A DNA stretch of 64,000 bases, taken from assembly GCF_009792295.1 (NCBI RefSeq), contig NZ_CP039934.1, positions 3,244,501-3,308,500 of the forward strand. The letters are read 5' to 3'. The notes beneath the pieces are model-generated. The model did no database searches. It saw only the letters and a list, made by a program, of their open reading frames with translations, and was not told where the DNA came from. A program made the position numbers and the translations under genes. This DNA comes from Myroides fluvii. Its GTDB lineage: Bacteria > Bacteroidota > Bacteroidia > Flavobacteriales > Flavobacteriaceae. Shown here one piece after another: positions 16,382 to 25,708 of this stretch (positions are counted from its first letter, which is position 1; each line of letters begins with the position of its first letter).

Positions 16382-19192
16382 TTATTTCAATTTATTCTTC
16401 AAGTATTGTCCAGTACTAGATGCAGCGCATTGTGCCACTTCTTCAGGTGTTCCAAAAGCAATCAATTGCCCGCCATTTTCACCTCCTTCAGGACCTATAT
16501 CTACGACGTAATCGGCACATTTGATTAAATCTAAATTGTGTTCAATAACCAAAATAGAATGTCCTTTGTCAATTAAGGCATTAAAGGCATCTAATAGCTT
16601 TTTGATGTCGTGAAAATGCAATCCTGTAGTTGGCTCATCGAATACGAAAAGTACTTTTTCTCTAGTAGATCCCGCCAATAAGAAAGAAGCTAATTTGATG
16701 CGTTGCGCTTCTCCACCCGAAAGAGTAGAAGACGATTGTCCCAACTGTACATAGCCCAGTCCTACATCTTGTAACGGCTGTAAACGCGTTGCGATTTTAG
16801 TCTGATTGTACTGTTTGAAAAAAGCCAAAGCCTCATCAATGGTCATGGATAGAATATCATCGATGTTCTTGCCTTCATAATTGACCTCGAGCACTTCTTT
16901 TTTAAAGCGTTTGCCGTGGCAAGCTTCACATTCTAAGTGAACGTCAGCCATAAACTGCATTTCAACTGTTACGCTACCTTCACCTTTGCAGACTTCACAA
17001 CGTCCACCATCCACGTTGAAAGAGAAGTGTTTCGGTTGGTACCCTCTTAATTTAGAGGTGTTTTGTTTGGAATACAAATCGCGAATTTCATCGTATGCTT
17101 TTATATAAGTCACCGGATTGGAACGAGAACTTCGTCCAATTGGATTTTGATCGACGTATTCAATTTGTTTGATGTGGTCAAATTTACCTTCTAAGGCAGT
17201 AAATTGTCCTGGTTTATCACTTAATCCCGTTAGTTTTTTCTGTAAAGCAGGGAATAAAATTCGCTTGACTAACGTACTTTTTCCACTGCCTGAAACTCCT
17301 GTGATAACAGTTAAGCAATCCAAAGGAAATCGAACGTCAATATTTTTCAAATTGTGTTCTCTTGCCCCAATAATATCGATATAATGCTTGTAGGGTCTTC
17401 GTTTTTTAGGCACTTCAATCGCTCTTGTACCATTGAGGTATTGAGCCGTTAAGGAATCTGATTTCATAATCTCGGCTAGTGTACCTTGTGCCACCAGTTC
17501 TCCTCCAAATGTACCTGCTTCAGGGCCAATATCAATAATTTGATCCGCTGCTTGCATGATTTCCTCGTCGTGCTCCACAATAATCACCGTGTTGCCTAAG
17601 GCTTGGAGTTGTTTGAGTACCTGAATCAATTTTTCTCCGTCTTTGGGGTGTAAACCAATGCTAGGTTCATCCAAAATATACATAGAACCCACCAAACTAC
17701 TTCCCAAAGAAGTAGCCAGATTAATGCGTTGTGATTCACCTCCAGATAAGGTAGATGAATTTCGGTTTAAGGTTAAGTAGGCGAGTCCGACATTCAATAA
17801 AAAGCCCAAACGGTTGTTGATTTCAATCAACAGGCGCTTAGCGACTTGTTGTTCATATTCATTTAGTTGTAATTCCTCAAAAAAGACTAACAATTTTTCA
17901 ATCGGCATATCCACTAAATCAGAAACGGTCTTTCCACCAATTTTGACATAGTTTGCCTCTTTTCTCAAGCGTTTTCCTTTACAAGTAGGACATTTGGTTT
18001 TTCCTCTATATCTCGAAAGTAAGACGCGATTTTGAATCTTGTAATTCTTTTCTTCCAGTTCTTCAAAAAAGCCATTTAGTCCCATGAAGAATTCATTTCC
18101 TTCCCACAATAGAGCCATTTCTTCTGGAGTGAGTTGAAAGATAGGGCGGTGGATGGGGAAATCAAATTTGTAGGCATGTTGAACCAATTGATCGCGATAC
18201 CATCCCATAGATTCACCTCGCCAAGGGAATACGGCATTTTCATATACAGATAACCCAGTATTGGGAAAAACAAGTTCCTCATCAATGCCAATCACGTTGC
18301 CATATCCATCACAAGTAGGACAAGCGCCATAGGGGTTGTTAAAACTAAATAAGTGAATATTGGGTTCTAAGAAAGTAAGGCCATCTAGGTCAAAGCGATT
18401 GCTGAATTCGTATTGCATTTTGTCCTCCAAAGCGCGAACAAAACAAGTGCCCTTTCCTTCAAAGAACGCCGTTTCAATCGCATCACCCAATCGATTGTAA
18501 AATTCATCCGTATCCTTTACGACAATACGGTCAATAATTAATTGAATGTCTGCTGTTGTGAATTGATTGATACGATCATCCTCTAGATTTAGAAATTCAT
18601 CTAAACGAACCATTTCACCTTTTACAGCCAAACGAGCATATCCTTGTTTGAGTAAAATGGCTAGATGCTCCGCTAAAGTTCGATCATCTTCAAACAATAG
18701 AGGGGCGACTAAAAGCCATTTACTATCTAAATCAAAGGATTTGATTAAAGCGATGACGTCAGTAACGGTATCTTTTTTAACCTCATGTCCAGAAATAGGA
18801 GAGTACGTACGGCCGATACGCGCAAACAGTAATTTTACATAATCGTAGATTTCTGTAGAAGTACCAACGGTTGATCGAGCGTTGGTTGTGTTTACCTTTT
18901 GTTCAATCGCAATAGCAGGAGCAATTCCTTTGATATATTCTACTTTGGGCTTATCGATGCGACCCAAAAACTGACGGGCATAAGAAGACAAACTTTCTAC
19001 ATAGCGGCGTTGCCCTTCTGCATAAAGTGTGTCAAAGGCTAAAGTGGATTTTCCAGAGCCAGAAAGCCCTGTAATGACCACCATTTGGTTTCTTGGAATG
19101 ACTACATCAATATGCTTTAAATTATGCAGATGTGCTCCCTTAATTATAATATTGTGTTTAGGATCTAGTTTAGAAAAATCTATTTTAGACAT
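16382..19192 (-). CDS. uvrA: UvrABC system protein A
   Basis: A 936-aa nucleotide excision repair damage sensor. It has two ABC ATPase modules: Walker A GLSGSGKST near the N terminus and GVSGSGKST in the second half, each with an LSGGE(S/A)QR signature. Zinc modules are CPTC...CPTC in the first half and CEVC...CEAC in the second. The dimer binds UvrB and loads it at lesions. The start at 19192 (MSKIDFSK) is chosen because a TATTTTTG element on the minus strand overlaps the alternative ATG at 19216. It is a single gene, convergent with the repeats and the toxin-antitoxin pair. Confidence 0.95.
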   Translation of the reverse strand: MSKIDFSKLDPKHNIIIKGAHLHNLKHIDVVIPRNQMVVITGLSGSGKSTLAFDTLYAEGQRRYVESLSSYARQFLGRIDKPKVEYIKGIAPAIAIEQKVNTTNARSTVGTSTEIYDYVKLLFARIGRTYSPISGHEVKKDTVTDVIALIKSFDLDSKWLLVAPLLFEDDRTLAEHLAILLKQGYARLAVKGEMVRLDEFLNLEDDRINQFTTADIQLIIDRIVVKDTDEFYNRLGDAIETAFFEGKGTCFVRALEDKMQYEFSNRFDLDGLTFLEPNIHLFSFNNPYGACPTCDGYGNVIGIDEELVFPNTGLSVYENAVFPWRGESMGWYRDQLVQHAYKFDFPIHRPIFQLTPEEMALLWEGNEFFMGLNGFFEELEEKNYKIQNRVLLSRYRGKTKCPTCKGKRLRKEANYVKIGGKTVSDLVDMPIEKLLVFFEELQLNEYEQQVAKRLLIEINNRLGFLLNVGLAYLTLNRNSSTLSGGESQRINLATSLGSSLVGSMYILDEPSIGLHPKDGEKLIQVLKQLQALGNTVIIVEHDEEIMQAADQIIDIGPEAGTFGGELVAQGTLAEIMKSDSLTAQYLNGTRAIEVPKKRRPYKHYIDIIGAREHNLKNIDVRFPLDCLTVITGVSGSGKSTLVKRILFPALQKKLTGLSDKPGQFTALEGKFDHIKQIEYVDQNPIGRSSRSNPVTYIKAYDEIRDLYSKQNTSKLRGYQPKHFSFNVDGGRCEVCKGEGSVTVEMQFMADVHLECEACHGKRFKKEVLEVNYEGKNIDDILSMTIDEALAFFKQYNQTKIATRLQPLQDVGLGYVQLGQSSSTLSGGEAQRIKLASFLLAGSTREKVLFVFDEPTTGLHFHDIKKLLDAFNALIDKGHSILVIEHNLDLIKCADYVVDIGPEGGENGGQLIAFGTPEEVAQCAASSTGQYLKNKLK

Positions 19193-19215
19193 AGGAGATT
19201 CGTGTATATGAAACA

Positions 19216-19223
19216 CAAAAATA
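19216..19223 (-). promoter_or_regulatory. uvrA -7 element TATTTTTG
   Basis: On the minus strand this matches TAnnTTTG 23 bases before the chosen uvrA start. No TTG is seen at the ideal distance, so it is a partial match. Confidence 0.4.
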
Positions 19224-19298
19224 CGCTTTTATCTTTGTTTACGAAATGCTTTGAGAAAGGAAAGAATAATTAAAGTGTTTAACATTTTTTTTAAACTA

Positions 19299-19330
19299 TT
19301 GTTTTTAACAAAATATTTTATATATATTTG
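19299..19330 (+). promoter_or_regulatory. Promoter TTG-N21-TATATTTG for the sigma factor gene
   Basis: TTG (19299-19301) and TATATTTG (19323-19330) are spaced by 21 bases. The start codon is at 19418, leaving an untranslated leader of about 80 bases. Confidence 0.55.
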
Positions 19331-19417
19331 TTGCACTTAACCGATAAAATTAAAGGCCTATATAACAGCATTACTTTTTTTAGATACAAATAAAACAGCT
19401 ATAAAAAGAATTTTGTT

Positions 19418-20002
19418 ATGGAATTAATTCAATTACCAGATGCAACTTTAGTGCATCATTATGTTGGAGGAAATGAACAGGCGCTTGAAATTTTAATTAA
19501 AAGACATCAAGCTAAAATTTTTGGATTTATTTTCAGTAAATTAGATGATGTTGAACTGGCCAACGATATTTTTCAAGATACCTTCATCAAGGTGGTCAAT
19601 ACCCTAAAAACAGGAAAGTACAACGAAGAAGGAAAATTCATTTCTTGGGTAATGCGCATTGCTCACAATTTGATTATGGATCATTACCGCAAAGAAAAAC
19701 GCGTAACAATATACAACGATACCGAACAAACGCCATTTTTTACGTTTTTAAAAGATGACAGTGAGACGATAGAAGAAGTATTAGTCAACAATCAAATTAC
19801 AGAAGATTTACAACAGCTAATTCTCGAGTTGCCTGAAGATCAACAAGAAGTGATTCGCATGCGTTTATATCAGGATATGAGCTTTAAGGAGATTGCAGAA
19901 ACAAGAGCGATTAGCATCAATACGGCATTAGGTAGAATGCGTTATGCCATCATTAATTTGAGGAGACTCATGGAGAAAAGACAAATTTCTCTTAGCCAAT
20001 AA
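19418..20002 (+). CDS. RNA polymerase sigma factor, ECF type
   Basis: A 194-aa sigma-70 family protein with region 2 (ELANDIFQDTFIKVV, then GKFISWVMRIAHNLIMDHYRKEKR) and region 4 (LPEDQQEVIRMRLYQDMSFKEIAETRAISINTALGRMRYAI). There is no region 3, as expected for ECF sigma factors. It recruits RNA polymerase to a set of alternative promoters, probably for stress. No classical membrane anti-sigma gene follows; instead a 51-aa small gene starts 48 bases downstream. The regulon cannot be told from here. Confidence 0.9.
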   Translation: MELIQLPDATLVHHYVGGNEQALEILIKRHQAKIFGFIFSKLDDVELANDIFQDTFIKVVNTLKTGKYNEEGKFISWVMRIAHNLIMDHYRKEKRVTIYNDTEQTPFFTFLKDDSETIEEVLVNNQITEDLQQLILELPEDQQEVIRMRLYQDMSFKEIAETRAISINTALGRMRYAIINLRRLMEKRQISLSQ

Positions 20003-20050
20003 TAAAATCTCGTTTTTTGCGTTTAAAGGGAATAAACCAATAGATTTTAT

Positions 20051-20206
20051 ATGGAAAAAAAATACAAAACCCTTTTAAAAACGAAAGAAGCCAAGCTGCC
20101 CAAAACAGAATTAATCGAAAAAATACTGACGTATTCTAAATTTTGGTCACATTTAGCACTTAGCGATTTTATGGAGCCAAGTTTGAAAACTTCAAAGGCG
20201 AACTAA
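20051..20206 (+). CDS. 51-aa small protein downstream of the sigma factor
   Basis: An ATG-started frame of 51 codons. The N-terminal half is Lys-rich (MEKKYKTLLKTKEAKLPK), followed by a helix (ELIEKILTYSKFWSHLALSDFM). It lies 48 bases after the sigma stop and just before a shared bidirectional terminator, so it should be in the sigma transcript. No family is recognised. A role as a small modulator of the sigma factor is a guess from position. The size, codon use and terminator make it a credible gene. Confidence 0.55.
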   Translation: MEKKYKTLLKTKEAKLPKTELIEKILTYSKFWSHLALSDFMEPSLKTSKAN

Positions 20207-20239
20207 AAAAAAGCATCGATTATTTCGATGCTTTTTTTT
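20205..20239. terminator. Bidirectional terminator overlapping the nth stop
   Basis: GCATCGA / TCGATGC stem with a 5-nt loop and flanking A8 and T8 tracts. It serves both the sigma operon (plus) and nth (minus), and includes the nth stop codon. Confidence 0.85.
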
Positions 20240-20891
20240 CTTGTTTCTTATAGTATTCATTGAGCACCGTTTTTCGACCAATTACACTCGTTATAATATC
20301 TAATTCTAACTTCCAGGCTCTAGCCGGAGAATATTGACGTCCGTACCACACCAATTGCAGGTGCAATTTGTTCCATTTGTCTTTGGGAAATAAGCGTTTG
20401 GCGTCTTTCTCCGTTTGTTGTACACTTTTTCCGTTTGAAAACCCCCAGCGATACAGTAAACGATGAATATGCGTATCAACAGGAAAAGCGGGAATATCGA
20501 ACGCCTGGGCTATGACAACCGAGGCTGTTTTGTGCCCCACGGCAGGTAAACGTTCCAAAGCCTCCATATCTGCAGGCACTTCTCCATTGTGCTCTTCAAT
20601 TAAAATTTTCGATAAACCGTAGATACCCTTGCTTTTCATTGGAGATAAACCACATGGGCGGATGATGTCTTGAATCTCCGCTACAGTCATCTTGACCATA
20701 TCATACGGATTATCAGCCTTAGCAAATAAAATAGGCGTGATTTTATTGACGCGCTCATCTGTACATTGTGCCGATAATAAGACCGCAATCAATAGGGTAT
20801 ACGCATCCTTGTGGTCTAAAGGAACGGGTATTTCAGGATATAAGGCATCTAAAGTTTCAAGAACAAAATGCACTTTTTCAGTTTTAGTCAT
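20220..20891 (-). CDS. nth: Endonuclease III, lacking the iron-sulfur cluster cysteines
   Basis: A 223-aa HhH-GPD base-excision repair glycosylase and AP lyase for oxidised pyrimidines. The helix-hairpin-helix reads LPAVGHKTA with catalytic Lys121, and catalytic Asp139 lies in PVDTHIHR; both match E. coli K120 and D138. The C-terminal region, where E. coli has four Cys ligands for [4Fe-4S], has no Cys at all (the only Cys are C43 and C80). This cluster-free version is thus seen directly in sequence. It is transcribed alone and ends in the shared terminator. Confidence 0.92.
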   Translation of the reverse strand: MTKTEKVHFVLETLDALYPEIPVPLDHKDAYTLLIAVLLSAQCTDERVNKITPILFAKADNPYDMVKMTVAEIQDIIRPCGLSPMKSKGIYGLSKILIEEHNGEVPADMEALERLPAVGHKTASVVIAQAFDIPAFPVDTHIHRLLYRWGFSNGKSVQQTEKDAKRLFPKDKWNKLHLQLVWYGRQYSPARAWKLELDIITSVIGRKTVLNEYYKKQEKKASK

Positions 20892-21134
20892 GTTTAAACA
20901 TTCAAATTATAAGAACATCCTTTGTGAAAAGATTTACAAATATCGTCAAAAAAAATCATATCCTTGGATGAGCACTATAGATTTAGGTAAGCGTGTGATT
21001 GGCTATCTCTATCTGAATTGAATAAACTATTTAATCTTTCTATTTTAACTATTTTTAGTATTGAATAATCGTAATTATTTTATTTTTAGTCTTTTATGGT
21101 ATAATTTTAATTAATTATATTGATTTATATTTAA

Positions 21135-21142
21135 TAGTTTTG
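21135..21142 (+). promoter_or_regulatory. -7 element TAGTTTTG upstream of a lipoprotein gene
   Basis: An exact TAnnTTTG match 23 bases before the ATG at 21166. The nearest TTG is too close, so only half of the promoter is supported. Confidence 0.35.
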
Positions 21143-21165
21143 CTTTTTAAATTAATCAAATTGTT

Positions 21166-22260
21166 ATGAAAAAAAGAGTTAAAACTGCCGCAGTATTTGC
21201 GTTGTTCCTGAGTTTTATTGGGGTTATTTCTTGTAGTAGTGATGACAGTAGTCCTGCACCAACACCGCCAATAGAAGAGATTAAAGTTCCTTCTGCTATT
21301 GAGTTTAGTGATTTGAGAAAAAGTATTTTAGAGCGAGAGAAACAATACGTTAACACGACAATTAATGAACATGGAGGAATTACTTTTACGAGTAAGAAAG
21401 GAGTGGAAGTAGAGGTCAATTACTTGAGTGTGGGAGATGATTCAGTCCAAGAAGGGGATGAAGTAACCTGTACTTTTATTGAACTATATGATAAAGGGGT
21501 GATGGCTTTAGCCAACCGCCCAACGATGGGTATTTATCCCGATCGCGATGAGTATGGTTATTTTGATGTGACGAAAGATGAATATGGTCGTATCCATGCT
21601 GAAGGGTACCGCGGATTTATTATTACAGGTGGGGAGTTTTATTTTGATATTAAAGTCAAAGGTAAACAGGTAACGAATTACGGAATCAATATGGTTGTTC
21701 CTGCTAAGAATACCAGAGGATTTCAAGAGGGGATGTTGGTTTGGCAAGGAAATGTAAATGAAAAAGATGATTTAACCTTTACGGAGATTCCAATTCAAAC
21801 AGAAATGGGATTTTTGCAAGGGGATGAAGCCAATGAGAATTATGTGATGTATTTGAATGGATGGGATAATTTACCTGGAGAAATAGGGTGGTCAAACATC
21901 GATAAATATGCCAATTTTGAAGGTGAAAAAACACAGTTTTTCGTCAGCGTTCCCCAAGGATATAACTATGAAACTGCGGCTATTTACTTAGGCGTTAAAA
22001 ATGAAGAAGGACTTGCACATTTGGATGTTTTTCTCAATCACCCTGAACTAGGAGATGTTTTTACAGAGCACTACGGTTGGGTACCAGTAGGATTGGAGGG
22101 ATACGTGTTCTTTATTTCAGTAGATCCGAATACCAAAAAAGTAGTCTATGCGATTAAAGATATTACAGTAACTAAAAATCAGTTGATTCAAATTAAACCA
22201 GAAGATTTAAAAACAGGAACAACGGAAGAGGTGATAGCTATCTTAAATGGATTGCGATAA
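21166..22260 (+). CDS. Lipoprotein of unknown function
   Basis: A 364-aa protein with a signal peptide and lipobox (GVISC, Cys23), followed by SSDDSS. Ser/Asp-rich residues after the Cys resemble the flavobacterial lipoprotein export signal, so it may face the outside; that is inference. The middle holds a repeated-strand region, about residues 85-130, with the VQEGDEVTCTFIELYDKGVMALAN segment. The C-terminal half looks like a beta-sandwich. I recognise no named family with confidence. It stands alone and ends at a terminator. Confidence 0.7.
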   Translation: MKKRVKTAAVFALFLSFIGVISCSSDDSSPAPTPPIEEIKVPSAIEFSDLRKSILEREKQYVNTTINEHGGITFTSKKGVEVEVNYLSVGDDSVQEGDEVTCTFIELYDKGVMALANRPTMGIYPDRDEYGYFDVTKDEYGRIHAEGYRGFIITGGEFYFDIKVKGKQVTNYGINMVVPAKNTRGFQEGMLVWQGNVNEKDDLTFTEIPIQTEMGFLQGDEANENYVMYLNGWDNLPGEIGWSNIDKYANFEGEKTQFFVSVPQGYNYETAAIYLGVKNEEGLAHLDVFLNHPELGDVFTEHYGWVPVGLEGYVFFISVDPNTKKVVYAIKDITVTKNQLIQIKPEDLKTGTTEEVIAILNGLR

Positions 22261-22319
22261 GAAGGAAGGAAAAAAATCACTTGTTTTTTTGGTTGAACAC
22301 TTCAACTTGGATGCAATAG

Positions 22320-22358
22320 AAAAAAGGCGGCTGTCACAATAGGATAGCTGCCTTTTTT
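22320..22358. terminator. Terminator between a lipoprotein gene and lpdA
   Basis: AAAAAAGGCGGCT / AGCTGCCTTTTTT with one G-U pair and a 13-nt loop. It can serve both convergent genes. Confidence 0.75.
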
Positions 22359-22394
22359 GTAGGATAACCTTAGGGTTAGTATAAAATTACCCGT

Positions 22395-23798
22395 TTAAAT
22401 TGTAAGGGAAGGTTGACCTACTGCCAGGCGATAGGCATCCTTGAAAACCTCTGAAAAAGTAGGATGAGCATAAGAAATGGAGTACATATCTTGGGCAGTT
22501 ACCTCATATTCAAGAGCTACAACTGCTTGAGCAATTAGATCCGCAGCACGTGCACCAATGAGATGAACACCCAGAACCTCTCCGTATTTGGGGTCAACGA
22601 GTACTTTTGCGAAACCCGCTGTATCCATAGAAGCGCGAGCGCGAGCATTGGCTGAAAATGGAAATTTACCAACGTTATACGGGATGTTTTTATCGATTAA
22701 TTCTTGCTCTGTTGCACCAACAGAAGCTACTTCAGGCCAGGTATAAACGACACTGGGAATGTGGTTGTACTGCATATGCGGTTTTTGACCATTTAGCGTC
22801 TCTACAACAAAAACAGCTTCTTCTTCCGCTTTATGTGCTAACATAGCTCCGCCAATTACATCGCCGATGGCGTAAATGGTCGGGGCAGCTGTTTGCAACT
22901 GTGCATTGGTTAGGATAAACCCTTTTGCGTCAAGGGTAACATCCGTGTGTTCTAAACCGAGTCCAGTAGTAAAAGGACGTCGACCCACAGCCATTAGTAC
23001 ATAATCAGCTTCTAGCTGTTGTTCTTGCTCTTCCTTATCTCTGAATTTAACCAAGGCTTGATTTCCAATCGTATCGACGTGATACACACGTTGCTCTAAA
23101 CGTATATCAATATTGTCCTTTTTGAGTATGTTGTGCAAGGTTTTCCCCAATTCCTTATCCATCGCAGGTAATAAGGTTGAGGCATATTCTAGTATAGTTA
23201 CTTTAGTTCCCATTCGATTAAAAATAGAAGCCATCTCAACCCCAATAACCCCTCCGCCAATAATGAGTAAACTTGTGGGTTGTTCTGCTAGGGCTAAGGC
23301 CTCGGTAGAGGAGATAATGCGCTTTTTATCTAGGTGAATTCCTGGTAATGTTGCAGGCTTAGAACCTGTTGCAATGATAAATTTAGCCGCCGTTATGGAA
23401 GTAACCTCGCCTGCGGAAGTAGTTACGGTAATAGACGTATTACTAGTAAAACTAGCGGTACCGAAAAAGGTTGTAATGCCGTTCTTTTGCATTAAAAAAG
23501 TCAATCCTTGGGTGGTTTTTTGTACTACTTCTTGTTTTCTTTGATACATTTGTTTGAAATTCAGATGAACTCCTTGAATTTCAATTCCTTGTTTTTTGAA
23601 CTTAGTTAAGACATCTACATAATGATGGGTACTATCTAGTAGGGCTTTGGTAGGAATACACCCAACATTGGTACATGTACCACCTAATGTCTCGTATTTT
23701 TCTATAATGGCTGTTTTGTATCCCAATTGGGCGGCTCGGATGGCGGCTACATATCCACCAGGACCCGAACCAATAACGACAAGATCAAATTTTTCCAT
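22395..23798 (-). CDS. lpdA: Dihydrolipoyl dehydrogenase
   Basis: A 467-aa FAD-dependent disulfide oxidoreductase (E3 of 2-oxo acid dehydrogenase and glycine cleavage complexes). FAD motif GSGPGGYVAA near the N terminus, redox-active C42-TNVG-C47 in GGTCTNVGCIP, NAD motif GGGVIGVE and the C-terminal HAHPTFSE-type segment (here AHPTFSE). The start is at 23798; 10 extra residues from 23828 are disfavoured because they overlap the preceding gene's end. It lies 16 bases after a thiolase, in the TetR-controlled operon. Not adjacent to a pyruvate dehydrogenase, so it may be a catabolic paralogue; branched-chain or acyl-CoA metabolism is suggested by context only. Confidence 0.92.
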   Translation of the reverse strand: MEKFDLVVIGSGPGGYVAAIRAAQLGYKTAIIEKYETLGGTCTNVGCIPTKALLDSTHHYVDVLTKFKKQGIEIQGVHLNFKQMYQRKQEVVQKTTQGLTFLMQKNGITTFFGTASFTSNTSITVTTSAGEVTSITAAKFIIATGSKPATLPGIHLDKKRIISSTEALALAEQPTSLLIIGGGVIGVEMASIFNRMGTKVTILEYASTLLPAMDKELGKTLHNILKKDNIDIRLEQRVYHVDTIGNQALVKFRDKEEQEQQLEADYVLMAVGRRPFTTGLGLEHTDVTLDAKGFILTNAQLQTAAPTIYAIGDVIGGAMLAHKAEEEAVFVVETLNGQKPHMQYNHIPSVVYTWPEVASVGATEQELIDKNIPYNVGKFPFSANARARASMDTAGFAKVLVDPKYGEVLGVHLIGARAADLIAQAVVALEYEVTAQDMYSISYAHPTFSEVFKDAYRLAVGQPSLTI

Positions 23799-23814
23799 TT
23801 TTTGTTGTATTAAA

Positions 23815-24987
23815 TTATATTTTTTCAATTACCAGGGCTGTTGCACCTCCACCACCATTGCAAATTGCCGCTACTCCATAGCGCTTATTTTCTTGCTGTA
23901 ACGCATGGGTTAAAGTGACTAAAATACGTGCACCCGAAGCTCCTATAGGATGTCCTAAGGCCACGGCACCACCGTAAATATTGATGCGATCCAGGGGGAT
24001 ATTCAAGAGCTGAGCCACAGATAAAGGAACAGAAGCATAAGCTTCGTTAATTTCAAATAAATCAATTTCTTCAATAGTTAATTCGGTATTTTTTAGTGCT
24101 TTGGGAATGGCTAAAGCGGGCGCTGTCGTAAACCAAAGGGGGTCTTGTGCCGCGTCAGCATATCCAATAATTTTAGCTATGGGTTTTAAATTATAGGTTG
24201 CTACTGCGTCTGCAGAGGCTAAAAGAAGCAGCGCCGCACCGTCGTTTAAATTGCTGGAATTGGCGGCTGTTAGTTTGCCGTTTTCTTCAAAAACAGGAGC
24301 GAGCTGAGCGAGTTTTTCCGGTATAATCTTGTAAATATCTTCATCGCGATCAATAGGAGTAGGGTTTGATTTATTACGCGATTCCAAAGCGACAATTTCC
24401 GCTTTAAATTTGCCCTTTTCCGTTGCTTGTTGAGCCTTTTGATAAGAGTCTAACGCATAAGTATCGAGTTCTTCTCGAGTAAAATTGAAATGGCGGATCC
24501 CTATTTCTGCCGCTTTTCCCATGTGGATATTGGCATATGCATCGGTTAGTCCATCGTGTAAAAGCCCGTCAATACTCGTAACATGCCCGAGTTTATGGGT
24601 TTGACGAAAAGAAGAATAAAAAGGAACACGACTCATGCTTTCTATTCCTCCAGCGATCACTAAGTGTTCTTGTCCCAACTGAATTTGTTGGGTCGCTAGA
24701 GCCACTGCTTTTAACCCAGAAGAACATACTTTGTTGATGGTGGTTGCATCCGTCTGGTCCGAAAGACCAGACAAAATACCTACTTGTCGTGCTGGTGCCT
24801 GTCCGAGTCCTGCACTTAATCCATTTCCGATGTAGAGGCTATCTATAGCCGTTGTTGGCAAGTCGAGATCACTGACAATAGACTGTGTGACTACACTACC
24901 TAAATCTGTGGCCGCATACGGTTGTAAACTACCTAGAAATCCACCGATAGGTGTTCGTTTAGCCGCTATAATAAATACTTCTTTCAT
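23815..24987 (-). CDS. Acetyl-CoA C-acyltransferase (thiolase)
   Basis: A 390-aa thiolase with active-site nucleophile C88 in INKVCSSGLKAV, His in GGAVALGHPIGASGAR and the second Cys in AICNGGGGA. It either condenses two acetyl-CoA or cleaves 3-ketoacyl-CoA; the sequence leans to the biosynthetic/acetoacetyl-CoA type but this is not certain. First gene of an operon with lpdA. A palindromic site, 14 bp, lies 27 bases upstream of the start and matches the site in front of the TetR gene. Confidence 0.88.
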   Translation of the reverse strand: MKEVFIIAAKRTPIGGFLGSLQPYAATDLGSVVTQSIVSDLDLPTTAIDSLYIGNGLSAGLGQAPARQVGILSGLSDQTDATTINKVCSSGLKAVALATQQIQLGQEHLVIAGGIESMSRVPFYSSFRQTHKLGHVTSIDGLLHDGLTDAYANIHMGKAAEIGIRHFNFTREELDTYALDSYQKAQQATEKGKFKAEIVALESRNKSNPTPIDRDEDIYKIIPEKLAQLAPVFEENGKLTAANSSNLNDGAALLLLASADAVATYNLKPIAKIIGYADAAQDPLWFTTAPALAIPKALKNTELTIEEIDLFEINEAYASVPLSVAQLLNIPLDRINIYGGAVALGHPIGASGARILVTLTHALQQENKRYGVAAICNGGGGATALVIEKI

Positions 24988-25013
24988 TGTTTTGTTTTTT
25001 TAATATTAATAAA

Positions 25014-25027
25014 ATACCGATTGGTAT
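25014..25027. promoter_or_regulatory. TetR operator upstream of thiolase
   Basis: ATACCGATTGGTAT, palindromic with a single mismatch at the centre, 27 bases before the thiolase ATG. It is the same site as at 25709-25722. Confidence 0.6.
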
Positions 25028-25078
25028 ATTTTTGTTTCTAAAAAAAGGCATGGGTTATGCCTTAACAATATTGATAGA

Positions 25079-25672
25079 TTAGTTTGCTAGTTCAGTATGG
25101 ATAATGTGCTCAATTTGATCAAGTGCAATATTGAGGTGTTTTCGGTCTCCCAGTGATCGAGAAAGTAAAATACCGCCTTCTATGAGAATCACAAATAAAG
25201 AGGCTACATCTTCTGCCTGTGCACTTGGTTTAAAATACCCTTGTTCCTTTCCTTGTTCAATTACGCCAGTTAAACGCTGTATCCAGAGCGTAAAATTGTG
25301 TTGTACGCTTTCTTTGAGGAAGAGCAGGTGATCATCGGCTTCTGTAGCTGCATTTAATAGAGCACATCCGCCAGAGGTTACGAGTTTCTCCCAATATTGT
25401 CTGTAAAAATCGACAAAATTCAGTAAAGCTTCTTTCGGATTTTTTCCTCGATTAAGTGCGGCGTGAATTTCGCGTTTTATGAGGGCCACATTATGTAAAA
25501 AAGCTTCAATGACAACCTCATCTTTGTTGCTGAAATTGCCATAAATACTTCCTTTTGTTAGTCCAGTGATCGCGGTAATGTCCGATATAGAAGTAGCTGC
25601 GTAGCCTTTTGTATTAAACAAAGGCGCTGTTTTTTCTATAATGAACTGTCTTGTTTTAGCTGCTTTACTCAT
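25079..25672 (-). CDS. TetR/AcrR family transcriptional regulator
   Basis: A 197-aa protein with an N-terminal TetR helix-turn-helix: ARQFIIEKTAPLFNTKGYAATSISDITAITGLTKGSIYGNFSNKDEVVIEAFLHN (read in parts) runs over residues 7-60. The C-terminal ligand domain is helical and of AcrR type. The gene is upstream of the thiolase-lpdA operon on the same strand, with matching palindromes before both. It most likely represses both its own gene and the operon, with an acyl-CoA-like inducer as an unproved possibility. Confidence 0.9.
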   Translation of the reverse strand: MSKAAKTRQFIIEKTAPLFNTKGYAATSISDITAITGLTKGSIYGNFSNKDEVVIEAFLHNVALIKREIHAALNRGKNPKEALLNFVDFYRQYWEKLVTSGGCALLNAATEADDHLLFLKESVQHNFTLWIQRLTGVIEQGKEQGYFKPSAQAEDVASLFVILIEGGILLSRSLGDRKHLNIALDQIEHIIHTELAN

Positions 25673-25694
25673 CTTTAAAAGTAGATTGATGCAA

Positions 25695-25702
25695 CAAAGA
25701 TA
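25695..25702 (-). promoter_or_regulatory. tetR -7 element TATCTTTG
   Basis: Minus-strand TATCTTTG, an exact TAnnTTTG match 23 bases upstream of the ATG. The operator lies immediately upstream, so bound repressor would block polymerase. Confidence 0.55.
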
Positions 25703-25708
25703 TAAAAA

